Positions 9,016 to 17,164 of a stretch of 64,000 nt of DNA are shown piece by piece (within the stretch, counting starts at the first letter, position 1; every line of letters starts with the position of its first letter). Source of the DNA: Actinoplanes flavus (GTDB lineage: Bacteria > Actinomycetota > Actinomycetes > Mycobacteriales > Micromonosporaceae); contig NZ_JAGFNS010000009.1 in assembly GCF_017592555.1 (NCBI RefSeq), positions 186,001-250,000 of the forward strand, in the 5' to 3' direction. The translations under genes were made by a program, and so were the position numbers. The notes beneath the pieces were generated by a model. The model saw only the letters and a program-made list of their open reading frames with translations. It had not been told where the DNA came from and ran no database searches.

Positions 9016-10182
9016 ATGATGAACCACACCCTGTTCCGGTTGGGCCAGCTCACCGCCCTCGGGACGCTGGCGCTGCTCGGCATCCTCGACGTGAACGGCG
9101 GCATCGCCTCCAGCGGCCTGATGTACGGCCTGTGGCGGGTGGCCGCCGCGATCGCGGCGGCCGCCGTCTGGCTGCCCGCCCACCGGCCGGACTCGGTGTT
9201 CCTGCCCCGGATCGCGACCCTGCTGGGCCTCCAGTCGCTGCTGCTGACCGCCCTGCTGGCCGGGCGGTCGGACTACGCGTCGATCTGGGGCCTGGCCGAG
9301 TCGGCGGCGCTGCTCGGGGTGCTGATGGTGGTCGCCCGCCGGGGCCGGGCGGTCTGGGCCGTCCCCGCGGTGGCGGTGCTGCTGCTGGCCGTGGCCGTGG
9401 TGCCGCTGCGGTCCGGGGACCTCGGCGGTTTCATCACGTTCAGCCTGGTCCAGGCGCTGGCCGGGGCGGCGGCCATCGGTGTCGGCGTCTACCTGCGCAC
9501 GCTGGAGGGCAACCGGCAGCGGGCGGTCGACGCGGTCCGCGCCGAGCAGCGTGCCGAGTTCGCCCGCGACCTGCACGACTTCATCGCCCACCACGTCACC
9601 GGGATCGTGGTCCAGGCGCAGGGCGCCCGGTTCGTCGCCGAGCAGGACCCGCAACGGGTGCTGCTGGCCCTGGAGCAGATCGAGCAGGCCGGCGCCGAGA
9701 CCATGGCGTCGATGCGGCGGATGGTCGGCGTGCTGCGGGACCAGCGGTCCCGGCCGGACGCGCCGCTCGCCCCGGTCGCCGGGGTGCCGGAGCTGGCGGC
9801 GCTGGTCGAGCAGTTCACCGCGGCCGGTGGGCCGGTGGCCCGGCTGGACGTCGAGGGCGACGTGTCGGGGCTGCCGGTGGAGGTGTCGACGTCGGCCTAC
9901 CGGGTCGTGATGGAGGCGCTGACCAACGCCCGGCAGCACGCGCCGGGCGCCTCGTCGGTGGCGGTGCAGCTCACCCGTACCCCGAAGCAGTTGCTGGTGA
10001 GGGTGAGCAACGACGGCCCGGCGCCGAGGCATCCGGCGCCGCGTGATCGCCCGGGGTACGGTCTCGTCGGCCTGGCCGAACGGGTCCGCGCGGTGGGTGG
10101 GCGGATCACGGCCGGGCCCGGCATCGGCGGCGGCTGGATCGTCGACGCCGTGCTACCCCTGGAGTGGAGCGTGCAGCAGTGA
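9016..10182 (+). CDS. Sensor histidine kinase, NarL-partner type (HisKA_3)
   Basis: 388 aa. Five or six N-terminal TM segments (residues 1-155) precede a short coiled coil, a HisKA_3 dimerisation domain with the phosphorylatable His in FARDLHDFIAHHVTG, and a HATPase (ALTNARQHAPG N box; YGLVGLAERV G2 region). This is the DesK/LiaS-like architecture that senses membrane or envelope state. TACTCT at 9002-9007 lies 8 nt before the ATG and there is no Shine-Dalgarno, so the mRNA is probably leaderless; a second ATG follows at 9019. It overlaps the response regulator gene by GTGA and is divergent from the ABC exporter, its likely target. Confidence 0.92.
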   Translation: MMNHTLFRLGQLTALGTLALLGILDVNGGIASSGLMYGLWRVAAAIAAAAVWLPAHRPDSVFLPRIATLLGLQSLLLTALLAGRSDYASIWGLAESAALLGVLMVVARRGRAVWAVPAVAVLLLAVAVVPLRSGDLGGFITFSLVQALAGAAAIGVGVYLRTLEGNRQRAVDAVRAEQRAEFARDLHDFIAHHVTGIVVQAQGARFVAEQDPQRVLLALEQIEQAGAETMASMRRMVGVLRDQRSRPDAPLAPVAGVPELAALVEQFTAAGGPVARLDVEGDVSGLPVEVSTSAYRVVMEALTNARQHAPGASSVAVQLTRTPKQLLVRVSNDGPAPRHPAPRDRPGYGLVGLAERVRAVGGRITAGPGIGGGWIVDAVLPLEWSVQQ

Positions 10183-10817
10183 TCCGGGTCCTGATCGCGG
10201 ACGACCAGGCGATGGTCCGCACCGGCTTCGGCATGATCATCGGCGCGCAGCCGGACATGGAGGTGGTCGGTGAGGCCGCCGACGGCGTCGAGGCGGTGGC
10301 CGAGGCGCGCCGGCTGCGGCCGGACGTGGCGCTGATGGACATCCGGATGCCGCGGATGGACGGCCTCCAGGCGCTGCGGCTGCTGGCCGGGCCGGAGGTG
10401 GCCGACCCGGTGAAGGTGGTCGTGGTGACCACCTTCGACCTGGACGAGTACGTGCATCAGGCGCTGCTCGGCGGCGCGGCCGGGTTCCTGCTGAAGGACT
10501 CCGGCCCGGCGCTGCTGGTGGAGGCGGTCCGGGCCGCCGCCTCCGGGGACGCGCTGGTCAGCCCGTCGATCACGGTGCGCCTGCTGCGGCACCTGGCCGC
10601 CCCGATGGCCCCGTCCGGTGACGGCGGCCTCTCCCCGCGTGAGCTGGAGGTGGTCCGCCTCACCGCCCGGGGCCAGACCAACGCGGAGATCGCCGGCGAG
10701 CTGTTCATCTCGGTCGGCACCGTGAAGACCCATCTCGGCAGCATTCACGCCAAGCTGGGCACCCGGAACCGGGTGGAGATCGCCGCGTGGGCCTGGGAAC
10801 GGCGGCTGGTGGGCTGA
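10179..10817 (+). CDS. NarL/LuxR-family response regulator
   Basis: 212 aa. The receiver (1-120) has phosphoacceptor Asp in VALMDIRMPRMDG, switch Thr in VVVTTFD and Lys in FLLKDSGP. The C-terminal LuxR HTH spans about 145-205 (LSPRELEVVRLTARGQTNAEIAGEL; TVKTHLGSI). GTG at 10179 is chosen because GGAG lies 9 nt upstream and the start overlaps the kinase stop; GTG at 10164 is an alternative adding five residues. It is cotranscribed with its kinase and probably controls the divergent exporter operon. Confidence 0.94.
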   Translation: MIRVLIADDQAMVRTGFGMIIGAQPDMEVVGEAADGVEAVAEARRLRPDVALMDIRMPRMDGLQALRLLAGPEVADPVKVVVVTTFDLDEYVHQALLGGAAGFLLKDSGPALLVEAVRAAASGDALVSPSITVRLLRHLAAPMAPSGDGGLSPRELEVVRLTARGQTNAEIAGELFISVGTVKTHLGSIHAKLGTRNRVEIAAWAWERRLVG

Positions 10818-10823
10818 CCCGGG

Positions 10824-11822
10824 TCAGCGCACCTGCCGGATGGTGAGCCGGGCCGCGACCGGCGGTTCGGTCTGCTCGGAGGAGCGGATCTGCGTCCACA
10901 GGTTGCGGGCGGCCTGCTTGGCCGGGCCGAGCCGGTGCTTGGCGATCAGCTTGGCGTCGGCCCGCATCTTGGCGCTACGCGGGATCGGGATCGACGGCTC
11001 GTAGCCGAACCGGGCCAGCCGATCGCCGAACGCCGCCTCGCACTTGCGCACCTCCTCGTCGGTGAGCCGGTTGCGCCAGCTCGCGATCCGCTCGGTGGTG
11101 GGCGCCTGGTGGGTCAGGGTGTGCCAGGTCTTGTACTCCGGCACGGCGACCGAGGCGAGCTTGTTCGGCGCGGTCATCGCCGGATCGAAGTCCTCCTCGA
11201 GGAAGGCGCAGAGCCGGCGCAGATGCGGTTCCGGGTCGGCGACCAGGTCCTCGTAGCGCACCTGGTGGTAGACGTCCTTCGGGTAGCGCCGCTGGGCCAG
11301 CAGCGACGCGTCCGCCGACTTCGCCCAGTAGTCGATGAGCGTGTCGAACTCGGACGGCTTCCACGGCGTCTCCTTGAGCGACGCCACGCAGTCCCGGCCG
11401 TCCCGCATGATGTTGATGATCTGCGCGTCCGGGAACAGCCGCAGGATGGTCGGCAGGTGCCGCAGGTAGAGCGGCCGCTTGTCGCCCCAGCGCGCCTTGC
11501 CGAACCGCTCCGAGTACATCCGGAAGACGATCCCGAAGGCGGAACCCAGGGTCGGCGGGCCGGCCACGACCGCCTCCACCGTCTTCTCCGGGTCCAGCCC
11601 GAGGTCCTCGAACTGTGACGATTCAACGATGAACTGCCCGAGTTCGCGGCGGTTGGCCGGATCGCCGAGATCGCCGAACTCCGCGCGCTTCTGGTACGCC
11701 GCCAACAGGAAACGAGTCTCCGGCGGCAGCGCGATGCGCGGGTGCGCGTGCAGCATGAGCTGCAACATCGTCGTTCCGGACCGGGGACAGCCGACGACGA
11801 AGATCGGGCGATCAGAGGACAT
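10824..11822 (-). CDS. Sulfotransferase family protein (copy 1)
   Basis: 332 aa, cytoplasmic. The 5'-phosphosulfate-binding loop VVGCPRSGTTMLQLMLHAHP sits at residues 8-27 and the 3'-phosphate region in INIMRDGRDCVASL, so it should transfer sulfate from PAPS to an acceptor hydroxyl. The acceptor is unknown. It is a close paralogue of the gene at 44848-45825, sharing almost the whole N-terminal half. TACGGT lies 7 nt before the ATG at 11822 with no Shine-Dalgarno, pointing to a leaderless message; GTG at 11831 is a weaker alternative. The upstream gap to 12048 is unusually AT-rich for this window. It converges on the response regulator gene. Confidence 0.88.
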   Translation of the reverse strand: MSSDRPIFVVGCPRSGTTMLQLMLHAHPRIALPPETRFLLAAYQKRAEFGDLGDPANRRELGQFIVESSQFEDLGLDPEKTVEAVVAGPPTLGSAFGIVFRMYSERFGKARWGDKRPLYLRHLPTILRLFPDAQIINIMRDGRDCVASLKETPWKPSEFDTLIDYWAKSADASLLAQRRYPKDVYHQVRYEDLVADPEPHLRRLCAFLEEDFDPAMTAPNKLASVAVPEYKTWHTLTHQAPTTERIASWRNRLTDEEVRKCEAAFGDRLARFGYEPSIPIPRSAKMRADAKLIAKHRLGPAKQAARNLWTQIRSSEQTEPPVAARLTIRQVR

Positions 11823-12048
11823 GCCGACCACCGTAGATTGCTGCCACCGGGCTTGTCGCCCCCGTTGCTGTCATGACGCTCCCTTCCAGGTCTTCCCCAT
11901 GATCTTGAAGACTTGGCAAAGATTTCGCAAAAGTCGTATGCATCCAACCCGCGAGAGCTGTCATGTAGCTGTGAGTTAACTGATAGTTCTCCTTTCTTAT
12001 CAACTCAAAGTACACAGAAGATATACAAATGGTAATGGTCAGAGCCGA
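11823..12048. other. AT-rich intergenic stretch upstream of sulfotransferase 1
   Basis: 226 bp between the EamA gene end and the sulfotransferase start. Base composition falls well below the surroundings between about 11895 and 12040, with many A and T runs. Apart from the -10-like TACGGT close to the sulfotransferase start I see no ORF, RNA gene or clear palindrome. Confidence 0.5.
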
Positions 12049-12960
12049 TCACCGGGCGGGCCGGTCCGCAGTCGCGGGTCGGCCCGCCCGCGTCTCCACC
12101 GGCACCCGCGGCGGCCGAGTCGACAGCCAGCAACCCGCCACCACCAGGGCGAACCCGGCGGCCGTGCCGGCACCGACCGGCTCGTTCAGCAGCAGCACGC
12201 CGAGCAGCACCGCCACCACCGGGTTCACATAGGTGACCAGCCCGGCCCGGTTCGAACCGGCCAGCGCGATGAGCCGGTAGAACGACAGCAGCGCGACCGC
12301 CGTGCAGAACACGCCGAGCGCCACCAGCGCGGCCCACGAGTCGGCGCCGACCGGGCCGGACGGACGGGCCAGGAAGGCGAACGGCAGCAGCACCACCGTG
12401 GTGATCGCGGTCGTGCCCACGGTCAGCGACTCCGGTGGGATGTCCGAGGCCCGGCGCTGCACCAGCACGGTCGCCACCGCGTAGCTGACCGTCGCCAGCA
12501 GCACCATGGCCGCACCGAGCAGGCCCTGCCCGCCACCGTCGCCGGAGACGTCCAGGCCGACCAGCACCGCCACCCCGGCGAAGCCGAGCACCAGGCCGGC
12601 GAGGCGGATCGGGGTGATCGGCTCGGAGCCGGACAGCAGCAGGGCGATCACCACCGGCTCGACCGCGATCAGCAGGCCGGTCAGCGACGACGTGATGTGC
12701 TGCTCGCCGTACGTGATCAGCAGGAACGGCCCGACGATGTGCACCATCGCGATCAGCGCCACCACCCGGAACCGGCCACGCAGGGCGCCCAGGGTGCCGC
12801 GCAGCACGGCCACCGGGATCAGCACGGCGGCGGCGATGGCGGCCCGGCCGGCCACCACGTAGACCGGTGACAGGTCCTCGATCGAGATCTTGATGAGGAG
12901 GTAGGGGATGCCCCAGAGGAACGAGACCAGGACGAACAGAAACCAGGCGAGACGATTCAC
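12049..12960 (-). CDS. EamA/DMT-superfamily transporter
   Basis: 303 aa with ten predicted TM helices in two EamA repeats (about 1-140 and 150-290), e.g. LAWFLFVLVSFLWGIPYLLI and VVALIAMVHIVGPFLLITYG. Members export amino acids or other metabolites across the membrane; the substrate is not predictable. Start GTG at 12960 is preceded by CAGGCT ending 6 nt upstream, a -10-like element that suggests a leaderless mRNA. It is divergent from a LysR regulator 70 bp away, the usual pairing for exporter control. A perfect 11-bp inverted repeat (12053-12063 / 12080-12090) lies across its last codons. Confidence 0.9.
   Translation of the reverse strand: MNRLAWFLFVLVSFLWGIPYLLIKISIEDLSPVYVVAGRAAIAAAVLIPVAVLRGTLGALRGRFRVVALIAMVHIVGPFLLITYGEQHITSSLTGLLIAVEPVVIALLLSGSEPITPIRLAGLVLGFAGVAVLVGLDVSGDGGGQGLLGAAMVLLATVSYAVATVLVQRRASDIPPESLTVGTTAITTVVLLPFAFLARPSGPVGADSWAALVALGVFCTAVALLSFYRLIALAGSNRAGLVTYVNPVVAVLLGVLLLNEPVGAGTAAGFALVVAGCWLSTRPPRVPVETRAGRPATADRPAR
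12053..12090 (-). terminator. Inverted repeat at the 3' end of the EamA gene
   Basis: CGGGCGGGCCG and CGGCCCGCCCG form a perfect 11-bp stem with a 16-nt loop just inside the coding end. It might act as a terminator or stabilise the transcript end, but its position inside the ORF makes that uncertain. Confidence 0.35.
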
Positions 12961-13030
12961 GCTGTCAGCCTGAACCCGTACGGTAGTAAGCGGAAGTGGT
13001 CACTTACTGATGCCGTGTTAAGGAAAACTG

Positions 13031-13945
13031 ATGATCGACACGCGCCGCCTCCAGATCCTCACCGAGGTCGCCCGGCACGGCAGCTTCAACCGGGCCGCCG
13101 CCGAGCTGCGGCTCACCCCGTCCGCCGTGTCCCAGCAGATCGCCGCCCTGGAGCGGACGGTCGGCACCCCGGTGGTCCGGCGCAGCACCCGCGGCGTCGA
13201 GCTGACCGAGGCGGGCCGGGTCCTCACCGAGACCGCCGCCGCCATCGCCGCCGAACTGCTCACCGCCGAACGCGAGATCGAGCGCCTCACCACCACCCGG
13301 CCCGAGCGGCTCACCGTTGCCACCTTCACCAGCGGCGGGCAGCGGATCCTGCCGCACGCGCTGACCAGGTTCGCCGCGGACCACCCCGGCGTCGAGCTGA
13401 CCGTCATCGAGAGCGAGCCCGAGGACAGCATCCCGGTGGTCCGGGCCGGCGCCGCCGATCTGGCGCTGGTCTACCACTTCGACGGGCAGCCGCCGTCGCC
13501 GAGCGGGCTGGACTACGAGCCGCTGCTCGACGACCCGATGTGGATCGTGCTGCCGGCCGGGCACCGGTTCGCCGGGCGGACCGGGCTGGCCATCGCCGAG
13601 CTCGCCGGGGAACGCTGGGTGCACGGCTGCCTGTCGGTCGGCGAGATGCTCGACCACTACGCCGCGATGGCCGGCTTCGAGGTGCTGACCGCCTGCCGGG
13701 GCACCGACTACCAGTTCGCGCAGTCGCTGGTCCGCGCCGGGGTGGGCATCGCCATGATTCCGGAGGTGGCGCTCACCGCCGACCCGGCCGGGCTGACCGC
13801 GGCCCGGCTCGTCCCGCCCGGGCCGTGCCGCTTCGTCGGCGTGGTCACCGCCCGCCGGCGGACCGGCCCGCTGGTCACCGGCCTGCTGCGGACCCTGCGC
13901 GCGACGGTCTCGGCACTGCCCGCCACCCCCCTGGCTACAGCGTGA
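13031..13945 (+). CDS. LysR-family transcriptional regulator
   Basis: 304 aa. The N-terminal winged HTH (residues 1-60: LQILTEVARHGSFNRAAAEL, then LTPSAVSQQIAALER) is followed by a periplasmic-binding-like effector domain (about 88-290). AAGGA lies 6 nt before the ATG at 13031. The 70-bp gap to the divergent EamA exporter should hold the shared operator; the classical LTTR arrangement is activation of the divergent gene by a small-molecule ligand. The 3' end overlaps the convergent GNAT gene by 11 bp. Confidence 0.93.
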   Translation: MIDTRRLQILTEVARHGSFNRAAAELRLTPSAVSQQIAALERTVGTPVVRRSTRGVELTEAGRVLTETAAAIAAELLTAEREIERLTTTRPERLTVATFTSGGQRILPHALTRFAADHPGVELTVIESEPEDSIPVVRAGAADLALVYHFDGQPPSPSGLDYEPLLDDPMWIVLPAGHRFAGRTGLAIAELAGERWVHGCLSVGEMLDHYAAMAGFEVLTACRGTDYQFAQSLVRAGVGIAMIPEVALTADPAGLTAARLVPPGPCRFVGVVTARRRTGPLVTGLLRTLRATVSALPATPLATA

Positions 13946-14450
13946 TCCAGTAACGCCTGAGGGTGCCCAGCTCGGTGTCCCGGACGTCCTCCAGGACGCC
14001 ACCGGCACGCTCGATGGTCCGGGCCGAGGCCGGATTGCTCACCTTGCACGTCAGCAGCACCCGCGCCAGCCCGAGCTTGCGGGCCTCCGGCAGGATCCCG
14101 GCGAGAGCCCACCCGGCCAGGCCACGGCCACGCGCCGACGGGCGGACGCCGTAACCGATGTGGCCGCCCGCGTCGAGCAGGAAGTCGTTGAGCTCGTGGC
14201 GCAGCGCGATCGCGCCCAGGTACCGGTCGCCCTCGACGATCCAGCGGAAGGTGCACGGCACCCAGCCGTCGAACGCGGTGCCCTCCGCCTCGTGCAGGCG
14301 AGCCACCCACCGGGCGAAACCGTCCGGCGTGTCCACCTCGTCGACGGCGCGCAGGCCCGCGCCGTCCTGGTGGACGCCGCGGCCCCACTCGTCACGGGAC
14401 GCGATCCAGGAGGCGTGCAGGCGGGTGGTCGGTGCGATGAGTTCGGGCAC
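13935..14450 (-). CDS. GNAT-family N-acetyltransferase
   Basis: 171 aa. The acetyl-CoA-binding core is visible as IGYGVRPSARGRGLAGWAL (the Q/RxxGxG/A pyrophosphate loop) and the C-terminal SNPASARTIERAGG segment typical of RimJ/RimL-like members. Substrate unknown. The start GTG at 14450 has TACGGT (14457-14462) ending 6 nt upstream and no Shine-Dalgarno, a probable leaderless start. The tail overlaps the convergent lysR gene. Confidence 0.88.
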   Translation of the reverse strand: MPELIAPTTRLHASWIASRDEWGRGVHQDGAGLRAVDEVDTPDGFARWVARLHEAEGTAFDGWVPCTFRWIVEGDRYLGAIALRHELNDFLLDAGGHIGYGVRPSARGRGLAGWALAGILPEARKLGLARVLLTCKVSNPASARTIERAGGVLEDVRDTELGTLRRYWITL

Positions 14451-14506
14451 GCGTCGACCGTACCGTCATCGCTCGATCTTTTTTGCCCTTGCCTTCTTCC
14501 TCTGCC

Positions 14507-15043
14507 TCAACCCGCGGCCATCGCGAGCAGGCGCTGGATCTGCCGCTGCCGCGACTCCGTCATGCGTTTCGCAAGATCGACAGCTTCCGGGTACGAACCT
14601 GAGGCGGCCTCCATCCGCATCGTCTCCATCGCGTTGTGCAGGTTGCCGAGCAGCAGTGCCACCGCGCCGCGATCCAGGTCGGCGCCGTCGAGCGCGTCCA
14701 GCCCGGTGAAGTCCTCCTCGCGCAGCGAGTGCAGCGCGCCGTGGCCCGCGTGTGCCCCGGCCGACGGGTCCGCCGCGTGCGGCCGCGCCCAGTCGTCCAG
14801 CCAGCCCCGCAGCGTCTCGCCCTCGGTGCGCCACTGGCCGCGCAGCTCAGCGGCGACGGCCCGCAGCTCCGGGTTCGCGGCCCGCTGCTCGGCGATCGCC
14901 GCGACCCGGTCCCCCTCGGTGATCTGCGCGAGCCCCATCTGCGCGAACATCACGTCGGTGTCGCTGAACGCCGGCCTCCGCTCCCGGCCGCACCCGGCGG
15001 CGAGAAGCCCCAGGAGCAGCACGGCGAGGGCGGCCCGGAGCAC
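14507..15043 (-). CDS. DUF305-family lipoprotein
   Basis: 178 aa. With GTG at 15043 the protein begins with a lipoprotein signal (LRAALAVLLLGLLAAGC, lipobox LAAGC), which supports that start over longer ones that run into the LPMO gene. The mature part carries DUF305 features: FSDTDVMFAQMGLAQI, where family members have an HxxMI/HHxxAI-type His motif that here is reduced, and GNLHNAMETMRMEAASGSYPEAVDLAKRMTESRQRQIQRL near the end. The family includes copper-associated and ferritin-like exported proteins. It follows the LPMO gene by 17 bp on the same strand, so a copper link with that copper enzyme is conceivable but unproven. Confidence 0.75.
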   Translation of the reverse strand: MLRAALAVLLLGLLAAGCGRERRPAFSDTDVMFAQMGLAQITEGDRVAAIAEQRAANPELRAVAAELRGQWRTEGETLRGWLDDWARPHAADPSAGAHAGHGALHSLREEDFTGLDALDGADLDRGAVALLLGNLHNAMETMRMEAASGSYPEAVDLAKRMTESRQRQIQRLLAMAAG

Positions 15044-15060
15044 CGGGCCGCCCGTGGCAG

Positions 15061-15801
15061 CTAGACGGCGGCCCACAGCGCCGCGGTGTGCGGGGGTTCC
15101 CAGCCGGCCAGCGCGGTGTGCGCCTGCCGGCACTGGTAGGTGACGCCGTTGTAGGTGACCCGGTCACCCACCCGGTACGCCGTGCCGGCCGCCCACGTGG
15201 TCGTCCCGGACGTGGCCGTCGGGGTCGGCGTCGGTGTCGGGCTGGTGGTCGGCGTGGCCGTGGGGGTGGGCGTCGGGTTCGTGGTGCCGCCGCCGATGTT
15301 CAGGTCCACGCACGAGTAGAAGGCGTTGACCGTGTCCGAGATGTTCCACCGGGCCAGCACGGTCTGCCGTCCGCTGTAGCCGGACAGGTTCACCGTGTGC
15401 GACTTGGTGGCGCCGGGCTGCGCGCCGCCGTCGTTGAAGGACGCCACCAGCTTGTTGCCGATGAAGTACTCCCAGGTGGCGGTCGAGTGCCGGGCGGTGA
15501 GCACCCAGTTGAAGGTGACGCTGGTGCCGACGGTGGCGGCCGGCCAGCTCTTGGAGTTGTCGTTGAGGACGGTGAACCGGCTCCCGCTGCCGTTGCACTG
15601 CATCGAGCCCTTGGGGGCTTCGACGCTCTGCGGCTCGTACACGATGTCGCCGCAGCCGGAGACCGCGCCGCTCGCGCAGTTGGCCTGCCGGCTGGGCGGG
15701 GACGAGATGTAGCCGTGGGCCGACGCCGGGGACGCGGCGACCAGGAGGGAGCCACCGACCGTCGCGACGGTCAGCAGGGGAAGGGCGAACCTACGTTTCA
15801 T
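15061..15801 (-). CDS. Secreted AA10 lytic polysaccharide monooxygenase with CBM5/12
   Basis: 246 aa. The signal peptide ends at ASPASA-HGYISSPPSRQ, leaving His as residue 1 of the mature enzyme, as the copper histidine brace requires. The second brace His is in LTARHSTATWEYFIG. After the AA10 domain (to about residue 190) comes a Thr/Pro linker (PTPTPTATPTTSPTPTPTPT) and a C-terminal CBM5/12 chitin-binding module (WAAGTAYRVGDRVTYNG; final WEPPHTAALW). Such enzymes oxidatively cleave chitin or cellulose; the CBM favours chitin. The start at 15801 has GGAG 6 nt upstream. A perfect 7-bp palindrome lies at 15854-15871, inside the likely promoter. Confidence 0.93.
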   Translation of the reverse strand: MKRRFALPLLTVATVGGSLLVAASPASAHGYISSPPSRQANCASGAVSGCGDIVYEPQSVEAPKGSMQCNGSGSRFTVLNDNSKSWPAATVGTSVTFNWVLTARHSTATWEYFIGNKLVASFNDGGAQPGATKSHTVNLSGYSGRQTVLARWNISDTVNAFYSCVDLNIGGGTTNPTPTPTATPTTSPTPTPTPTATSGTTTWAAGTAYRVGDRVTYNGVTYQCRQAHTALAGWEPPHTAALWAAV

Positions 15802-15853
15802 GAACTGCTCCTCATCCAGGGGAACGTGTTCATCAACGTAAATTAAAGACACC

Positions 15854-15871
15854 TAACAGTAAACACTGTTA
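15854..15871. promoter_or_regulatory. Palindromic operator candidate before the LPMO gene
   Basis: TAACAGT-AAAC-ACTGTTA is a perfect 7-bp inverted repeat with a 4-bp spacer, 53 bp upstream of the LPMO start and 32 bp upstream of the divergent VOC gene. The outer bases extend the symmetry to CCTAACAGT/ACTGTTAAGG with one gap. It is AT-rich, sits at promoter distance from both genes, and does not match the DasR or CebR consensus sites I know. Confidence 0.6.
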
Positions 15872-15902
15872 AGGGTTCTTTATGGTTGCCTACGCTGGAG
15901 GT

Positions 15903-16244
15903 ATGTCCGTTGACCTGTTCGCCGGGATCTCCGTACGCGACTACCCGGCCGCCCTCGACTGGTACGAGAAGCTGTTCGGCGGCCCGCCCGCCTTCTCCCC
16001 CAACGACGTCGAATCCGTGTGGGAGGTGGCCGAACACCGGTACGTCTACGTCGAGCACCGGCCGGAACACGCCGGGCACGCGCTGATCACCCTCTTCGTC
16101 GCCGACTTCGAGGACCGGATCGCCGGGATCACCGCCCGCGGCCTCGCCCCCGGCAAGGAGGAGACCTACGACAACGGCGTCCGCAAGACCACCTACATCG
16201 ACGCGGACGGCAACGAGATCGGGTTCGGCGGCGCTCCGCTCTGA
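15903..16244 (+). CDS. VOC/glyoxalase-superfamily protein
   Basis: 113 aa, a single vicinal-oxygen-chelate module (SVRDYPAALDWYEKLFGG; YIDADGNEIGFGG at the end) with a paired beta-alpha-beta-beta-beta layout. Reaction unknown; such small proteins bind or modify metabolites or drugs. ATG at 15903 is preferred because TACGCT (15891-15896) ends 6 nt upstream, placing transcription start at the A of ATG. ATG at 15882 with AAGGG upstream is the alternative and adds seven residues. It heads a run of three short genes that all look leaderless. Confidence 0.82.
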   Translation: MSVDLFAGISVRDYPAALDWYEKLFGGPPAFSPNDVESVWEVAEHRYVYVEHRPEHAGHALITLFVADFEDRIAGITARGLAPGKEETYDNGVRKTTYIDADGNEIGFGGAPL

Positions 16245-16273
16245 ATGTCGTACCCGCGTGGGATGCTGCGGGC

Positions 16274-16576
16274 GTGCGGGTGGAGTTCGAGAGCGAGTTG
16301 TGGATCTGGGATGCGCGCAAGGCCGACAGCTGGACCTTCGTGAGCCTGCCGGTGGCCGTCTCCGAGGAGATCCGGGAGCGGGCCGGCGGCCTGACCCGCG
16401 GTTTCGGGTCGCTGCGCGTGCGAGCCACGCTGGGCGGCAGCTCGTGGACCACCTCGGTGTTCCCCGACAGCGGCCGCGGCGCCTACGTGCTACCGGTGAA
16501 GAAGGCGATCCGCACGGCCGAGTCGCTGACCGCCGGCGACGTGACCACCGTGACCGTGGACCTGCTCGATCTCTAA
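16274..16576 (+). CDS. DUF1905-family protein
   Basis: 100 aa. The sequence (VEFESELWIWDARKADSWTF, later TSVFPDSGRGAYVLPVKKAI) matches the DUF1905 beta-barrel family, whose function is unknown and which is often found alone or fused to YdeI-like domains. Start GTG at 16274 has GATGCT ending 6 nt upstream and no Shine-Dalgarno, again a leaderless arrangement. It lies 29 bp after the VOC gene and 9 bp before the RidA gene. Confidence 0.8.
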   Translation: MRVEFESELWIWDARKADSWTFVSLPVAVSEEIRERAGGLTRGFGSLRVRATLGGSSWTTSVFPDSGRGAYVLPVKKAIRTAESLTAGDVTTVTVDLLDL

Positions 16577-16585
16577 GGTGGACGG

Positions 16586-16972
16586 ATGCCGACCATCGAC
16601 TTCCCCGGCCCACCCACGGCCAACGGGTTCAGCCACGCCGCCGTCGTCGCACCCGGCAGCCGCCTCGTCCACACGTCCGGCCAGGTGGCGATCGACGCCG
16701 ACGGCACGATCCCGGAAGGCTGGGAGGCACAGACCCGGCTGGTCTTCCACAACCTGGGCGAGGTGCTCGCCTCGGCCGGGGCGACCTGGGCCGACGTGGT
16801 CAAGCTGACCTGGTTCGTCACGGACACCAGCGACCTCGCCACCATCCGGAGGGTGCGCGACGAGTTCGTCGACGTGACCCGCCCGCCGGCCAGCTCCCTG
16901 ATCCGGGTGGCCGGCCTGTTCCGCCCCGGCCTGCTGGTCGAGGTCGAGGCCGTGGCAGCGGTGCCGGCGTGA
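16586..16972 (+). CDS. RidA/YjgF-family protein (possible enamine/imine deaminase)
   Basis: 128 aa. RidA features include HTSGQVAIDADGTIPEG and the C-terminal RPPASSLIRVAGLFRPGLLVEVEAVA, with the Arg of the active-site cleft (SLIRV region). RidA proteins hydrolyse reactive enamines/imines made by PLP enzymes; subfamily members may differ. TAAGGT at 16574-16579 overlaps the previous gene's stop and ends exactly 6 nt before the ATG, so this gene has its own leaderless promoter embedded in the end of its neighbour. Confidence 0.88.
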   Translation: MPTIDFPGPPTANGFSHAAVVAPGSRLVHTSGQVAIDADGTIPEGWEAQTRLVFHNLGEVLASAGATWADVVKLTWFVTDTSDLATIRRVRDEFVDVTRPPASSLIRVAGLFRPGLLVEVEAVAAVPA

Positions 16973-17036
16973 TCCAGACACGGTCACCAAGCCGGGCGGC
17001 CATCCCCTCACCTGCCGCCGGTCACGCTCGGCGTTC

Positions 17037-17055
17037 GGTCACCCTCTTGCTTCCC
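17037..17055 (-). repeat. Left copy of a 19-bp inverted repeat flanking the 104-bp array
   Basis: GGTCACCCTCTTGCTTCCC is the exact reverse complement of 17794-17812. The similarity continues for roughly 20 more bases (17015-17036), so this is an inverted partial copy of the 71-72-bp repeat found on the right of the array. Confidence 0.85.
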
Positions 17056-17164
17056 ATGCACCCGACCTGCCCACCCCCGCCCGCAACGCCAGTCACGCCC
17101 AGCGGCCGGTCACCGTCATGCCCACCGACGGCCGCGCCCCACCGACCGCACTCCTCAACACGTC

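Noticed and set aside
15802..15902. DasR site before the LPMO gene
   Set aside because: No sequence resembling the ACTGGTCTAGACCACT-type site is present; only the TAACAGT palindrome is seen.
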